A stretch of DNA of 64,000 nucleotides. Origin: VAZQ01 sp035293945. Lineage in GTDB: Bacteria > Pseudomonadota > Alphaproteobacteria > Rhizobiales > Xanthobacteraceae. Below are positions 18,409 to 25,242 of the stretch, piece after piece (the first letter of the stretch is position 1; every line of letters starts with the position of its first letter). The notes beneath the pieces are model-generated. The model did not search any database. It was not told the origin of the DNA and worked only from the letters and a program-made list of their open reading frames with translations. The DNA lies in the NCBI GenBank assembly GCA_035293945.1, contig DATGLV010000039.1:387766-451765 (forward strand), given 5' to 3'. The position numbers were made by a program, and so were the translations under genes.

Positions 18409-18423
18409 TCAAGGCATGGTTAA
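18409..18423 (-). promoter_or_regulatory. Candidate CtrA-binding box upstream of cpaC
   Basis: On the minus strand this reads TTAACCATGCCTTGA, that is TTAA-N7-TTGA with the TTAACCAT half-site. It differs from the CtrA consensus TTAA-N7-TTAA by one base. It lies between cpaA and cpaC, so it could drive the cpaC-to-tadC part of the locus separately from the pilin promoter. Confidence 0.45.
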
Positions 18424-18493
18424 TAAGGCGTATCCAAATCGAGTTAATGGATCCTCACCGGGCAAGGTCCGCCTGCACGCAATGCGCGTCCGG

Positions 18494-19015
18494 TCAAATT
18501 CCGATTGCCCGCATCCAGGGCGTGTCCGGATAGATCAGCAGGGCAGCCGCCGCGAGGGCAATACCGTAGGGAACGTCGCCGCCCTGCCGGTGCAGCCGCT
18601 GCGCCCAGAACTGGCCGGCCAGCAACCCGGGAAGCGGAACGAGGCGGAATTGCACCAACAGGAGGGTCAGTGCCCCGCCGAGCAGGGACGCGTACAGCAG
18701 ATAGTTCAGCAGATAGCCGAAGCCGAGCCACAGGGCGGTCGCTGCCGCAAGCTTGGCATCGCCGCCGCCGATCCACCCGCAGGCGAAGCAGCCAAACGCA
18801 ACCACGAGAACGGCGGCTCCGGCGCCGATGTGCCAAGCGAGCTCCGCTGCGCTCATCCCGCTCATCAGCGCCAGCGCGAAGAAGCCCCCCATCAGGATAA
18901 GCGATACCCGGTTGGAGATCGTCATGGTGAGGAGGTCGCTCGCGGCCGCGAACGCCATCAGGCCCGGGAACAGCAGCAATCGGATCAAGTCGACGATCAT
19001 TCCCGGGTCCATCAT
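18494..19015 (-). CDS. cpaA: Flp prepilin peptidase CpaA/TadV
   Basis: This is a small membrane aspartyl protease of the A24 family that cleaves the Flp prepilin leader. The two catalytic aspartates are visible: one in AAASDLLTMTISNRVS near the N-terminus, the other in the CGWIGGGDAKLAAATAL (GxGD-type) motif. About six hydrophobic segments fill the 173 residues, as expected for the short TadV-type peptidase without a methylase domain. ATGs at 19015, 19012 and 19000 are all possible starts. The gene follows the pilin gene after a strong terminator. Its neighbours show that pilin processing is encoded with its substrate. Confidence 0.92.
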   Translation of the reverse strand: MMDPGMIVDLIRLLLFPGLMAFAAASDLLTMTISNRVSLILMGGFFALALMSGMSAAELAWHIGAGAAVLVVAFGCFACGWIGGGDAKLAAATALWLGFGYLLNYLLYASLLGGALTLLLVQFRLVPLPGLLAGQFWAQRLHRQGGDVPYGIALAAAALLIYPDTPWMRAIGI

Positions 19016-19169
19016 CACGCGACGGCGGCTTCTGCGTGGCCACTCTAGCGCCGATGTCGTTGCGGATCGGTTAGCGGACGAGCAAAACGAGAATTGCCCG
19101 GCTTTGCGGCGATTGCACAGGGAATTGCCTGGAAAGCATCCGGCCGCCACCTTGCGATCCAGCATCGTC

Positions 19170-19206
19170 AAAAAAGAAAAGGCCCCGGCGACGTCCGGAG
19201 CCTTTT
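19170..19206 (-). terminator. Intrinsic terminator/attenuator after the pilin gene
   Basis: The arms AAAAGGCCCCGG (19177-19188) and CCGGAGCCTTTT (19195-19206) form a 12-bp stem with one mismatch and a 6-base loop. Read on the minus strand, the hairpin follows the pilin stop by 21 bp and is succeeded by a T-rich tract. It would let pilin mRNA accumulate while only some transcripts continue into cpaA. Confidence 0.85.
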
Positions 19207-19227
19207 CGATTGAATTCAGCGAAGCTC

Positions 19228-19392
19228 TTACTTCAGGGCGGTCTGGACGCTGCCGAAGGTGGTGTTCAGGTTTCCACCGACACCCTTCACGACCGCGATG
19301 ATCGCGACCGAGATGCCGGCGGCGATGAGGCCATACTCGATGGCGGTCGCTCCCGACTGATCCTTCGCAAAGCGCTTCACGAGATTCTTCAT
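19228..19392 (-). CDS. flp: Flp/Fap-type major pilin
   Basis: This is the 54-residue structural pilin of the Tad pilus. The Flp prepilin processing site is clear: a basic leader (MKNLVKRFAKDQSG) then ATAIEYGLIAAGISVAIIAV with the invariant Glu-Tyr pair. Cleavage is expected between Gly14 and Ala15, at the glycine of the leader. The rest is one hydrophobic helix and a short polar tail ending in TALK. GGAG 10 bases before the ATG supports the start. A strong terminator follows. The gene lies just ahead of cpaA, the standard arrangement. Confidence 0.95.
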   Translation of the reverse strand: MKNLVKRFAKDQSGATAIEYGLIAAGISVAIIAVVKGVGGNLNTTFGSVQTALK

Positions 19393-19824
19393 ACTAAGCT
19401 CCATTGGTCCACACGTGGCTGTCTGAGCGTGACCCCGGAGCCTGTTGTTGTGGCCAATCCGGGACCGTGACGAACCCTACCGGCGACCCGTTGCGCCACG
19501 GTTAACCGGGGCGGAGAAACTCCCCGATTCTGCGGTATTAAGGTCCGTAGTTAACAGGTTATCTACGGCAATCGCGATAACCAATAGAATATGTATCCGA
19601 GTCGGCAGAGTATGTTGCCGACCGTAACCAAGAACATGTCGGAGACGGTGATCTGCGCAGCTGCTGCTGACGATCATCTTCACCTGCAAGCGCCAATCAG
19701 TCGCAGATGATGTCGAGCCATCTTAGGGTGCGCCTTCGTGCGCAACCCATTCATCGCCTCTTAAGCGCGTCGCGCTATCCTGAGTGCGGGACAATTGGTT
19801 CAACCGGAATTCAAGGTTCATTTG
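19393..19824. promoter_or_regulatory. Divergent intergenic region of the pilin and hydroxylase genes, with inverted repeats
   Basis: No gene is supported here. The region is AT-richer than its surroundings and should hold the pilin promoter (minus) and the promoter of the fatty-acid-hydroxylase gene (plus). It contains two perfect 7-bp inverted repeats: GGTTATC (19557-19563) with GATAACC (19576-19582), and GTCGGCA (19601-19607) with TGCCGAC (19616-19622). A palindromic GGTTAACC-type half-site lies near 19500. These could be operators or mRNA leader structures. A TTG at 19795 is a possible earlier start for the plus-strand gene. Confidence 0.45.
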
Positions 19825-20655
19825 ATGCTCGACGAGTTCATCGCGCTCATCGACGGTATGGGTCATACGGTTTTCAAGCTCGTGCCGATCACGATCGCAC
19901 TCGGAATCGGCTTCGCAATCTTGTCGTTCTTCTGGGCCTGCAATCCGGGCCAGCCGTGGTGGCGCAAGCGCGAGCTGGTGACCGACTTCTGCTACTGGAT
20001 CATCATTCCGTTGTTCGCACGCTATCTGCGCATCGGTCTCTTGGTCATGGGCGCCGCTCTTCTCTTCGGCATCACCACCGCGGACGGGCTCATCGAATTC
20101 TACGACAACGGCCACGGTCCCTTGGCGGAGCTGCCGCTGGCGGTGCAGGCCGCCCTGTTCCTCATCGGCTCGGATCTGATGAACTACTGGATTCACCGCG
20201 CCTTCCATCGTCCGGTGATGTGGAAGTATCACGCGGTGCACCATTCCTCGGAAGATCTCGACTGGCTGTCGGCTGCGCGATTTCACCCGGTGAATATCTT
20301 TCTCGGCAGCGTCGCGACTGACGTCGTGCTGCTGCTGGCGGGAATTTCCCCGAACGTTCTGGTGTTCCTCGGCCCATTCACTGTTGCGCATTCGGCCTTC
20401 GTGCACGCCAACCTCAACTGGACGCTGGGGCCGTTCCGCTACGTGCTCGCGGGCCCGGTTTTCCACCGCTGGCATCACACCGCGGCCGATGAGGGCGGCG
20501 AGAAGAACTACGCCTCGACCTTCCCGATCCTCGATGTCCTGTTCGGGACCTTCTACATGCCGGAGAACAAGCTGCCGGCCCTCTATGGGATCGCCGATCG
20601 CGCCTTCCCGGAAGGATTCGGTGCGCAGATGCTGTATCCGTTCCGCCAAATGTGA
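19825..20655 (+). CDS. Sterol desaturase/fatty acid hydroxylase family membrane protein
   Basis: This is an integral-membrane di-iron oxygenase of the fatty acid hydroxylase superfamily. The histidine boxes are visible: HRAFHRPVMWKYHAVHHSS (boxes HxxxH and HxxHH) and HANLNWTLGPFRYV with FHRWHHTA. Four or more hydrophobic segments surround them. The substrate (a lipid, hopanoid or carotenoid) cannot be read from the sequence. The ATG at 19825 gives 276 residues; a TTG at 19795 would add ten. Its position between the pilin and cpaB is unusual. It may be an insertion into the pilus locus rather than a pilus component. Confidence 0.88.
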   Translation: MLDEFIALIDGMGHTVFKLVPITIALGIGFAILSFFWACNPGQPWWRKRELVTDFCYWIIIPLFARYLRIGLLVMGAALLFGITTADGLIEFYDNGHGPLAELPLAVQAALFLIGSDLMNYWIHRAFHRPVMWKYHAVHHSSEDLDWLSAARFHPVNIFLGSVATDVVLLLAGISPNVLVFLGPFTVAHSAFVHANLNWTLGPFRYVLAGPVFHRWHHTAADEGGEKNYASTFPILDVLFGTFYMPENKLPALYGIADRAFPEGFGAQMLYPFRQM

Positions 20656-20835
20656 CCTTTTGCACTTCGTTCACCTATTTGGCGTCAAGTCGCGAGCTTG
20701 AGTACCTGCCCAGTCGCAGTATCCCTCGTCACCTCCGCCGCGTCTGTTGGTGAGGGTGGGGATGCGGCCGACGCGTAAGGCGCGGGAGTGTGTCATGGCG
20801 TATCCGTTCGGGCCGGAAGCTAATGGGTGTCACCC

Positions 20836-21726
20836 ATGAAGCCCGCCCGCATCATCGTGCTCCTCATCGCCCTGGCGGCTGGCGGCGTGGCCGCCTTCAT
20901 GGCGAGCCGTTCCGATCAGGCTCCGCCCCCGGAGCCGGCCGCGCCGGTGGCACAGCTCGAGACGACCGATGTCCTGGTCGCCAATGCTGAGATCGGCATG
21001 GGCAGCGCGGTCAAGCCTGAGGACCTGCGTTGGCAGACCTGGCCGGCGGCGGCCGCCAGCGCCAACTTCATTCGCAAGAGCGACCGGCCCGACGCCATCG
21101 CTCAGCTGGCGGGCGCGATTGCGCGAACACCATTCTCCGACGGCGAGCCGATCCGCGAAGCCAAGCTGATCCGTGCCGATGGCTCCGGGTATATGGCGGC
21201 CATACTGCCCACCGGCATGCGTGCTGCTTCGATCGATATTTCGGTCGAGACCGGAGCCGGCGGCTTCATTCTGCCCAACGATCATGTCGACGTCATCCTC
21301 AGCCGGCGCGATCGCGATGCCGAGGCGATCAACGGCGGCGTCGAGGTCCACACCAGCGAGACGATCATGAGCGATGTGCGTGTGCTCGCGATCGACCAGA
21401 CCGTGGAGGAGAAGAACGGCCAGAAGGTCGTGGTGGGCAAGACCGCCACGCTCGAGGTCACGGAGCGGCAGGCCGAGCGGCTCGCGCTCGCGCATGAGCT
21501 CGGCACGCTGTCGCTCACGCTGCGGAGCCTGGTCGATTCCGGCAAGCAGCGTCAGGCGGACGCGTCACCGGCGCCGGAAGATGATTCGATCATCGTGTAT
21601 CGCGGCGTCACCTCCGAGACCTTCACCTGCGCTCCTGGCTGCGAGCACCGTACCGGGTCGCGCGGGACGAACGATGTCAAGGACCCGCCCGCCGCCGGGG
21701 GCGCCCCGCCTGCTCCGGCGAAGTAG
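20836..21726 (+). CDS. cpaB: Flp pilus assembly protein CpaB/RcpC
   Basis: This is a periplasmic protein anchored by an N-terminal helix (IIVLLIALAAGGVAAFMA) that supports secretin function in Tad pili. It shows the CpaB/SAF domain (TTDVLVANAEIGMGSAVKPE, FSDGEPIREAKLI) and the RcpC domain (TGMRAASIDISVETGAGGFI, NDHVDVILSRRD). VVVGKTATLEVTERQAERLA and a Pro/Ala-rich tail follow. ATG 20836 is preferred; a GTG at 20827 is also possible. Normally cpaB sits between cpaA and cpaC on the same strand. Here it is on the opposite strand and 1.4 kb beyond the pilin, downstream of the hydroxylase gene. Confidence 0.92.
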   Translation: MKPARIIVLLIALAAGGVAAFMASRSDQAPPPEPAAPVAQLETTDVLVANAEIGMGSAVKPEDLRWQTWPAAAASANFIRKSDRPDAIAQLAGAIARTPFSDGEPIREAKLIRADGSGYMAAILPTGMRAASIDISVETGAGGFILPNDHVDVILSRRDRDAEAINGGVEVHTSETIMSDVRVLAIDQTVEEKNGQKVVVGKTATLEVTERQAERLALAHELGTLSLTLRSLVDSGKQRQADASPAPEDDSIIVYRGVTSETFTCAPGCEHRTGSRGTNDVKDPPAAGGAPPAPAK

Positions 21727-22048
21727 CAACGGCTAGTGTGGTGGATTTGAAGTCCGTTCTATGGCCGCTCAGCGCAACGCGGCCGCGCCGAGTTGCTCGT
21801 CCGCTCAGCGCTTCTCATCCCCTTCCCGTTCAACTCTTGAGGCAAGGAACCAAGCATTCGCAGTTAGTTCCGAACGAACAAGGGACATCTGAGAGGGCAC
21901 GGTTCCGATGTGGCGCAACGCCAAGTGCTCACTCCAAGACAACGTGATCACGTTGGGCCAATCAGACCCGCTCGACGGTTCGTCCGCAAGATGCGCCCTA
22001 ACATAACGTGGGGTCCATGGATTTTTGGGAGTTTGACTCGTCGCAGAT
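21727..22048. other. Intergenic stretch without a supported gene
   Basis: I see no convincing coding sequence here. Open frames on either strand lack family features and a ribosome site. The base composition is lower in GC than the flanks, and the stretch GTGTGGTGGATTTGAAGTCC near 21736 looks like the sort of sequence found repeated around mobile elements in related bacteria. It may be a decayed insertion. Confidence 0.3.
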
Positions 22049-22336
22049 TCAACGATCGCACCAAGGAGCAACCAAATCGGCAATCACGCTATGGCGCCTA
22101 AGCGGGTGCAGTTTCACGGAGACGCTCTCTCCAGCACTCAACCGGCTGAGAGCATCGTGTGCGATTCGGAGCCGAAGCCCGTTGTCACGCAGGAACCGAA
22201 TAAGCTGAACCGGCTGCCTGACGTCTCCTGCGCGTAGCGTGATGTCAATAGCGCCGGAACCGAATTGGCCTCGGGACGCTGCTTTTGTGTCGTCCAGTCG
22301 ATCGAGCGCTTCCTTCAATGACGGTTTCGTCGACAT
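22049..22336 (-). CDS. Small hypothetical protein
   Basis: This is a 95-residue protein I do not recognise. It begins MSTKPSLKEALDRLDDTKAA, has a beta-rich middle (GAIDITLRAGDVRQPVQLIR) and an amphipathic helix (NGLRLRIAHDALSRLSAGES). The helix and VSVKL strand weakly recall a compact alpha/beta fold. A good Shine-Dalgarno (GGAAGAGG) lies four bases before the ATG, and the composition is protein-like. It follows another small unknown gene on the same strand after 43 bp, so the two may act as a pair. They lie beside an Lrp gene and an insertion sequence, in a region of lower GC than its surroundings. No function is assigned. Confidence 0.5.
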   Translation of the reverse strand: MSTKPSLKEALDRLDDTKAASRGQFGSGAIDITLRAGDVRQPVQLIRFLRDNGLRLRIAHDALSRLSAGESVSVKLHPLRRHSVIADLVAPWCDR

Positions 22337-22379
22337 CGGCCTCTTCCATGACCTTGAGAGCTATCGCACGAAGCCCCTT

Positions 22380-22634
22380 TTAGGCCCAACGCACCGGACC
22401 GCAATCCGCTGATATGTGCTCTTCTAAGATAAAGGATGCGGTCGATACCTCAACCTGTGCGACAATCTGCACGATCCCGACAGGCGTCGTCACGTCAATG
22501 CTGATGATATCGCCATCGGCGTCCTCAATTTCCGAGATCGAATGCGCGGGCCACATATATGCAACCTCGCGCCTTGAAGTGGGAATCTCGTCCGACGCGC
22601 GATCTTGGTCAAATATTGGAATCGGGGCAACCAC
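22380..22634 (-). CDS. Small hypothetical protein
   Basis: This is an 84-residue protein with no family I can name. It is acidic in the middle (ISEIEDADGDIISIDVTTPV) and predicted beta-rich (GIVQIVAQVEVSTASFILEE). The longest reading starts at a GTG at 22634. An ATG at 22556 (MWPAHSIS) with GAGG eight bases upstream would give a 58-residue product and may be the real start. It precedes the other small gene by 43 bp, suggesting a two-gene unit. Codon use is less GC-rich than in the pilus genes, a sign of possible transfer. Confidence 0.42.
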   Translation of the reverse strand: MVAPIPIFDQDRASDEIPTSRREVAYMWPAHSISEIEDADGDIISIDVTTPVGIVQIVAQVEVSTASFILEEHISADCGPVRWA

Positions 22635-22701
22635 CTGTCCGACCGCCTACGCTCCTTCGTCTCAAGCAAGCGTATGGGCTGCCTTGCAGATTGAAAATGA
22701 A

Positions 22702-23160
22702 TCATGCCGCCGGGATCGGCAGCGCAGTCGTCGACTTGATCTTCTCCATGGCGAAGCGCGAGGTGACGTTCTTGAGCGGCACCGCAGCGATCATTCTCTT
22801 GTAAAAGGCATCGTAGCCGGCAATGTCGGTCACCACGACGCGCAGCATATAATCGACGTCGCCGGCCATCCGGTAGAATTCCATGACCTCGGGCATCGAG
22901 CCGACCGTCTGAGCGAAGCGATCGAGCCATTCCTGGGAGTGATCGCCGGTCTCGATGGAGACGAAGACGGTCACGCCGAGACCGAGCTTGTCCTGATCGA
23001 CCAACGCCACCCGCTTGGTCAGCACTCCCTCCGCCTCCAACCGCTGGATTCGCTTCCAGCAGGGGGTGGAGGAGAGCCCGACCCGGTTGCCGATCTCGGC
23101 CACTGACAGCGAGGCATCCTCCTGCAGCAACGCGAGAATCTTGCGGTCGGTCATATCCAT
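22702..23160 (-). CDS. Lrp/AsnC family transcriptional regulator
   Basis: This is a 152-residue feast/famine regulator. The N-terminal winged helix-turn-helix is clear (DRKILALLQEDASLSVAEIG, NRVGLSSTPCWKRIQRLEAE). The C-terminal RAM ligand-binding domain runs through VFVSIETGDHSQEWLDRFAQ and VMEFYRMAGDVDYMLRVVVT. Such proteins bind amino acids and control neighbouring metabolic genes. An IS1595-type element has inserted 59 bp upstream of its start, so its original divergent neighbour is displaced and its own promoter may now lie at the edge of the element. No target gene is obvious here. Confidence 0.93.
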   Translation of the reverse strand: MDMTDRKILALLQEDASLSVAEIGNRVGLSSTPCWKRIQRLEAEGVLTKRVALVDQDKLGLGVTVFVSIETGDHSQEWLDRFAQTVGSMPEVMEFYRMAGDVDYMLRVVVTDIAGYDAFYKRMIAAVPLKNVTSRFAMEKIKSTTALPIPAA

Positions 23161-23219
23161 GTCGGAAGTTTATTCCTTTTTGTGCGCATTTTTTCCTTCT
23201 ACATAGAAAACAATTCGCA

Positions 23220-23240
23220 ATTACGTAGTTGACACCACAG
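23220..23240 (+). repeat. Left terminal inverted repeat of the IS1595-type element
   Basis: Its 21 bases are the exact reverse complement of 25210-25230. The match ends at 23241, where the two ends diverge. The outer six bases after the first two form the self-complementary TACGTA. Confidence 0.9.
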
Positions 23241-23280
23241 GTCGCTAGATGTAGTGTTTGGCCATCGGGAGGGCTTTTCC

Positions 23281-24276
23281 ATGGCTAGGCACGGTTTCAC
23301 CGATCCTCTTTTCCACGACGAAGGCGCGGCTCGCGCATGGTTTGAGGCTGCTCGCTGGCCAAATGGTCCGACCTGCCCGCATTGCAAGGGCGCCAAGCAC
23401 TACGCGACCAAGAAGGTCGGCGTTTATCGCTGCGGCAATTCCAAATGCCGGAAGGACTTCACGGTCATGACCGGCACAGTCATGGAGCGCAGCCACGCAA
23501 AGCTTGTCGATTGGGCCGTTGCCTTTCATTTGGCCGCTTCAAGCAAGAAGGGCTTTAGCGCACATCAGCTCCACCGCGAGCTTGGTTGCCAGTACAACAC
23601 GGCTTGGTTCATGTTCCATCGTGTCCGCGAGGCAATGCGGCGTGGTGGTCTTGATCTGCCGCCAATGGGCGGCGAAGGCAAAATTGTCGAGGCGGACGAA
23701 ACCTATTTCGGCAAGCAGGAAAACCCGCAGCCGTCTCCACAGCGCAAGGGCGAACCTTACAAGGGTCGCGGCCGTGGTCCTGCCGGCAAGCGCGCCGTGA
23801 TCGCACTAGTCGAGCGCGGCGGCAGTGTGCGCTCATTCCATCCTGCCGTTGCCGATGGCGAGACCGTCAACGCGATCGTGCGCGCCAACATCGCCCGTGA
23901 AACGCGCCTGCATACAGACGAAAGCCGCTACTACATGGGTGTCGGCAAAGAGTTCGCCGCCCACAAGACCGTGGCGCATTCGCGTGGCGAGTACGCCCGC
24001 AGCGATCTTGTCGGCCACAACGAAGATGAAACGGAGTTCTATTTCGAGCGCGTTCACACAAACACGATTGAAGGCTTCTTTTCAATCTTCAAGCGCGGGA
24101 TGCGCGGCATCTACCAGCATTGCAGTGAAAAGCACTTGCACCGCTATCTCGCGGAGTTCGATTTCCGCTACAACTATCGTGCCTCGCTTGGGTACAACGA
24201 CGAAGACCGCACCATTGCGGCAGTGAAGGGCGGTGAGGGCAAGCGCCTCACCTATCATCAACCTCATAAGTCCTGA
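23281..24276 (+). CDS. IS1595 family transposase
   Basis: This is a DDE-type transposase of 331 residues. The N-terminal zinc-finger pair typical of IS1595 is visible (CPHCKGAKHYATKKVGVYRC, then GNSKCRKDF). The catalytic core follows: VEADETYFGKQE (first Asp), LHTDESRYYMGVGKEF (second Asp), and the HTNTIEGFFSIFKRGMRGIY block that carries the third polar/acidic position. The basic linker RGRGPAGKRAVIALVERGG is family-typical. ATG 23281 is preceded by GGGAGGG; a GTG at 23254 would add nine residues. It appears intact, so the element may still be mobile. Confidence 0.95.
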   Translation: MARHGFTDPLFHDEGAARAWFEAARWPNGPTCPHCKGAKHYATKKVGVYRCGNSKCRKDFTVMTGTVMERSHAKLVDWAVAFHLAASSKKGFSAHQLHRELGCQYNTAWFMFHRVREAMRRGGLDLPPMGGEGKIVEADETYFGKQENPQPSPQRKGEPYKGRGRGPAGKRAVIALVERGGSVRSFHPAVADGETVNAIVRANIARETRLHTDESRYYMGVGKEFAAHKTVAHSRGEYARSDLVGHNEDETEFYFERVHTNTIEGFFSIFKRGMRGIYQHCSEKHLHRYLAEFDFRYNYRASLGYNDEDRTIAAVKGGEGKRLTYHQPHKS

Positions 24277-24285
24277 TTACAGCCG

Positions 24286-24459
24286 TCAGGCAGCCCGGCT
24301 CTTGCGGGCGCGGCGCGGGCGGCGTTGAGACTTTTTGTGTTGCAGCTTGCGAGACTCGCCCGTCTTGGTCGGTATATCCTTTAGCGGCGTGGGCGGCCCG
24401 CTAAAGGCGCCCTGAAGAATGCGCTTTAGGCGATCTGCATCTGGGGGACTTTGTGGCAT
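24286..24459 (-). CDS. Small basic protein inside the IS1595-type element
   Basis: This 57-residue reading frame begins MPQSPPDADRLKRILQGAFS and ends in a strongly basic tail (KKSQRRPRRARKSRAA). I do not recognise it. It lies head-to-head with the larger passenger gene (the start regions overlap by 7 bp) and ends 10 bp after the transposase stop. The ordered N-terminus, including a helix that could bind DNA or protein, makes it more than a chance frame. The Shine-Dalgarno is weak. Confidence 0.4.
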   Translation of the reverse strand: MPQSPPDADRLKRILQGAFSGPPTPLKDIPTKTGESRKLQHKKSQRRPRRARKSRAA

Positions 24460-25082
24460 CGCGTAAGTGGCCTCGGTACGAGGTTGGGCGCAAGGATTAC
24501 GTTTTTGCTTTAGGCGCGATCTCCGCAAATTTCAACAAGCTTGAGGGCATCCTAAGGCTCCAGTTCGCTATAAGCGTTCGACTTTCGGCGGATGCGACGA
24601 ATTTTCTCTTCACGCGGCTAGATAACAGTCAGCGGATGCAACTCATCCGACATTGTCTCACAGGCCTTCCATACAATGAGAGAGAGAAGCGCGCCATTGA
24701 GCACTTTATGAAGGGGTATGCTATCTGCGCAGAAAACCGAAATATTCTGCTTCACGCTGAGGTTTATTACGGTCTGGCGGCCGACAGTCGGGAAAGAAAA
24801 CGAGTGATGTTCTACAAGGACAGCAAGAAGCCTCCGTACCTTCCCAATCGGTACATTCCGTCACTCAAAGCTTTGCGCGCAATCGCGGACGCAATGAACG
24901 AGTTTTCCGAGTACGGCTCCTACCTGGGGATGACGCTCCGCGATGCTTACTGGATGGAGGAGGAGACCGGTTTGAGAAACTTGCGGCGGCCATTGCCTTA
25001 TAAACCGCCCTTACCAAGGCCTCTGGCTCCGAAACCATTTGAAGGCTCCAGTCCTCCCATAACTGATCCAGCCCCGCCTTGA
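24453..25082 (+). CDS. Passenger protein of unknown function in the IS1595-type element
   Basis: This 209-residue protein begins at a GTG with GGGGGA just upstream. It looks mainly helical: FALGAISANFNKLEGILRLQ, REKRAIEHFMKGYAICAENR, ALRAIADAMNEFSEYGSYLG. The pattern of paired helices around NRNILLHAEVYYG resembles uncharacterised proteins of about 200 residues carried by mobile elements, but I cannot name a family. The last 35 residues are Pro-rich and are antisense to another small frame at 24865-25122, so the true C-terminus is uncertain. GC content is lower than that of chromosomal neighbours, consistent with horizontal origin. Confidence 0.6.
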   Translation: MASRKWPRYEVGRKDYVFALGAISANFNKLEGILRLQFAISVRLSADATNFLFTRLDNSQRMQLIRHCLTGLPYNEREKRAIEHFMKGYAICAENRNILLHAEVYYGLAADSRERKRVMFYKDSKKPPYLPNRYIPSLKALRAIADAMNEFSEYGSYLGMTLRDAYWMEEETGLRNLRRPLPYKPPLPRPLAPKPFEGSSPPITDPAPP

Positions 25083-25122
25083 TCATCTCGGGCGTGACTT
25101 TGATTTTTTCTCTCGGTTCCAT
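24865..25122 (-). CDS. Small passenger protein in the IS1595-type element
   Basis: This frame begins MEPREKIKVTPEMIKAGLDQ and continues LWEDWSLQMVSEPEALVRAV, then YKAMAAASF. That resembles the short MI(E/K)AG...VYRAM type of hypothetical protein common on rhizobial mobile elements. AAAGGA lies upstream of the ATG. After about residue 50 the sequence turns into a Ser/Arg-rich run that looks non-coding, so the original protein may have ended there and lost its stop. It overlaps the convergent 209-residue passenger gene by more than 200 bp. Confidence 0.45.
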   Translation of the reverse strand: MEPREKIKVTPEMIKAGLDQLWEDWSLQMVSEPEALVRAVYKAMAAASFSNRSPPPSSKHRGASSPGRSRTRKTRSLRPRLRAKL

Positions 25123-25209
25123 TGTCCGTCCTTTCCACGGCTGGAACCGGAATTCCGGAGTCGAATCACCTTAGCGTCGGCCTGTCGAGGTCGATCTACA
25201 TTTAGTGGT

Positions 25210-25230
25210 CTGTGGTGTCAACTACGTAAT
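25210..25230 (-). repeat. Right terminal inverted repeat of the IS1595-type element
   Basis: It is the perfect complement of the left end at 23220-23240. It lies 13 bp from the stop codon of the PfkB-type kinase gene. Confidence 0.9.
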
Positions 25231-25242
25231 CCGGAAACAATT

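Larger units (their letters stand above)
23220..25230 (+). mobile_element. IS1595-family insertion sequence with passenger genes
   Basis: This is a complete element of about 2.0 kb bounded by perfect 21-bp inverted repeats (23220-23240 and 25210-25230, containing GTTGACACCACAG and its complement). It encodes an IS1595-type transposase and about 0.9 kb of extra sequence with one larger plus-strand gene and two small minus-strand genes. Extra genes are known in some IS1595 groups. The outer part of each repeat contains the palindrome TACGTA, so a 6-bp target duplication of that sequence cannot be told apart from repeat. It sits between the pfkB-type gene and the lrp gene. Confidence 0.88.

Noticed and set aside
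19538..19556. CtrA box in the pilin upstream region
   Set aside because: The two TTAA sequences are nine bases apart instead of seven.
21805..22083. 92-codon minus-strand frame between cpaB and the small unknown genes
   Set aside because: No ribosome site, no family features, and it overlaps the end of the 95-residue gene; called intergenic instead.
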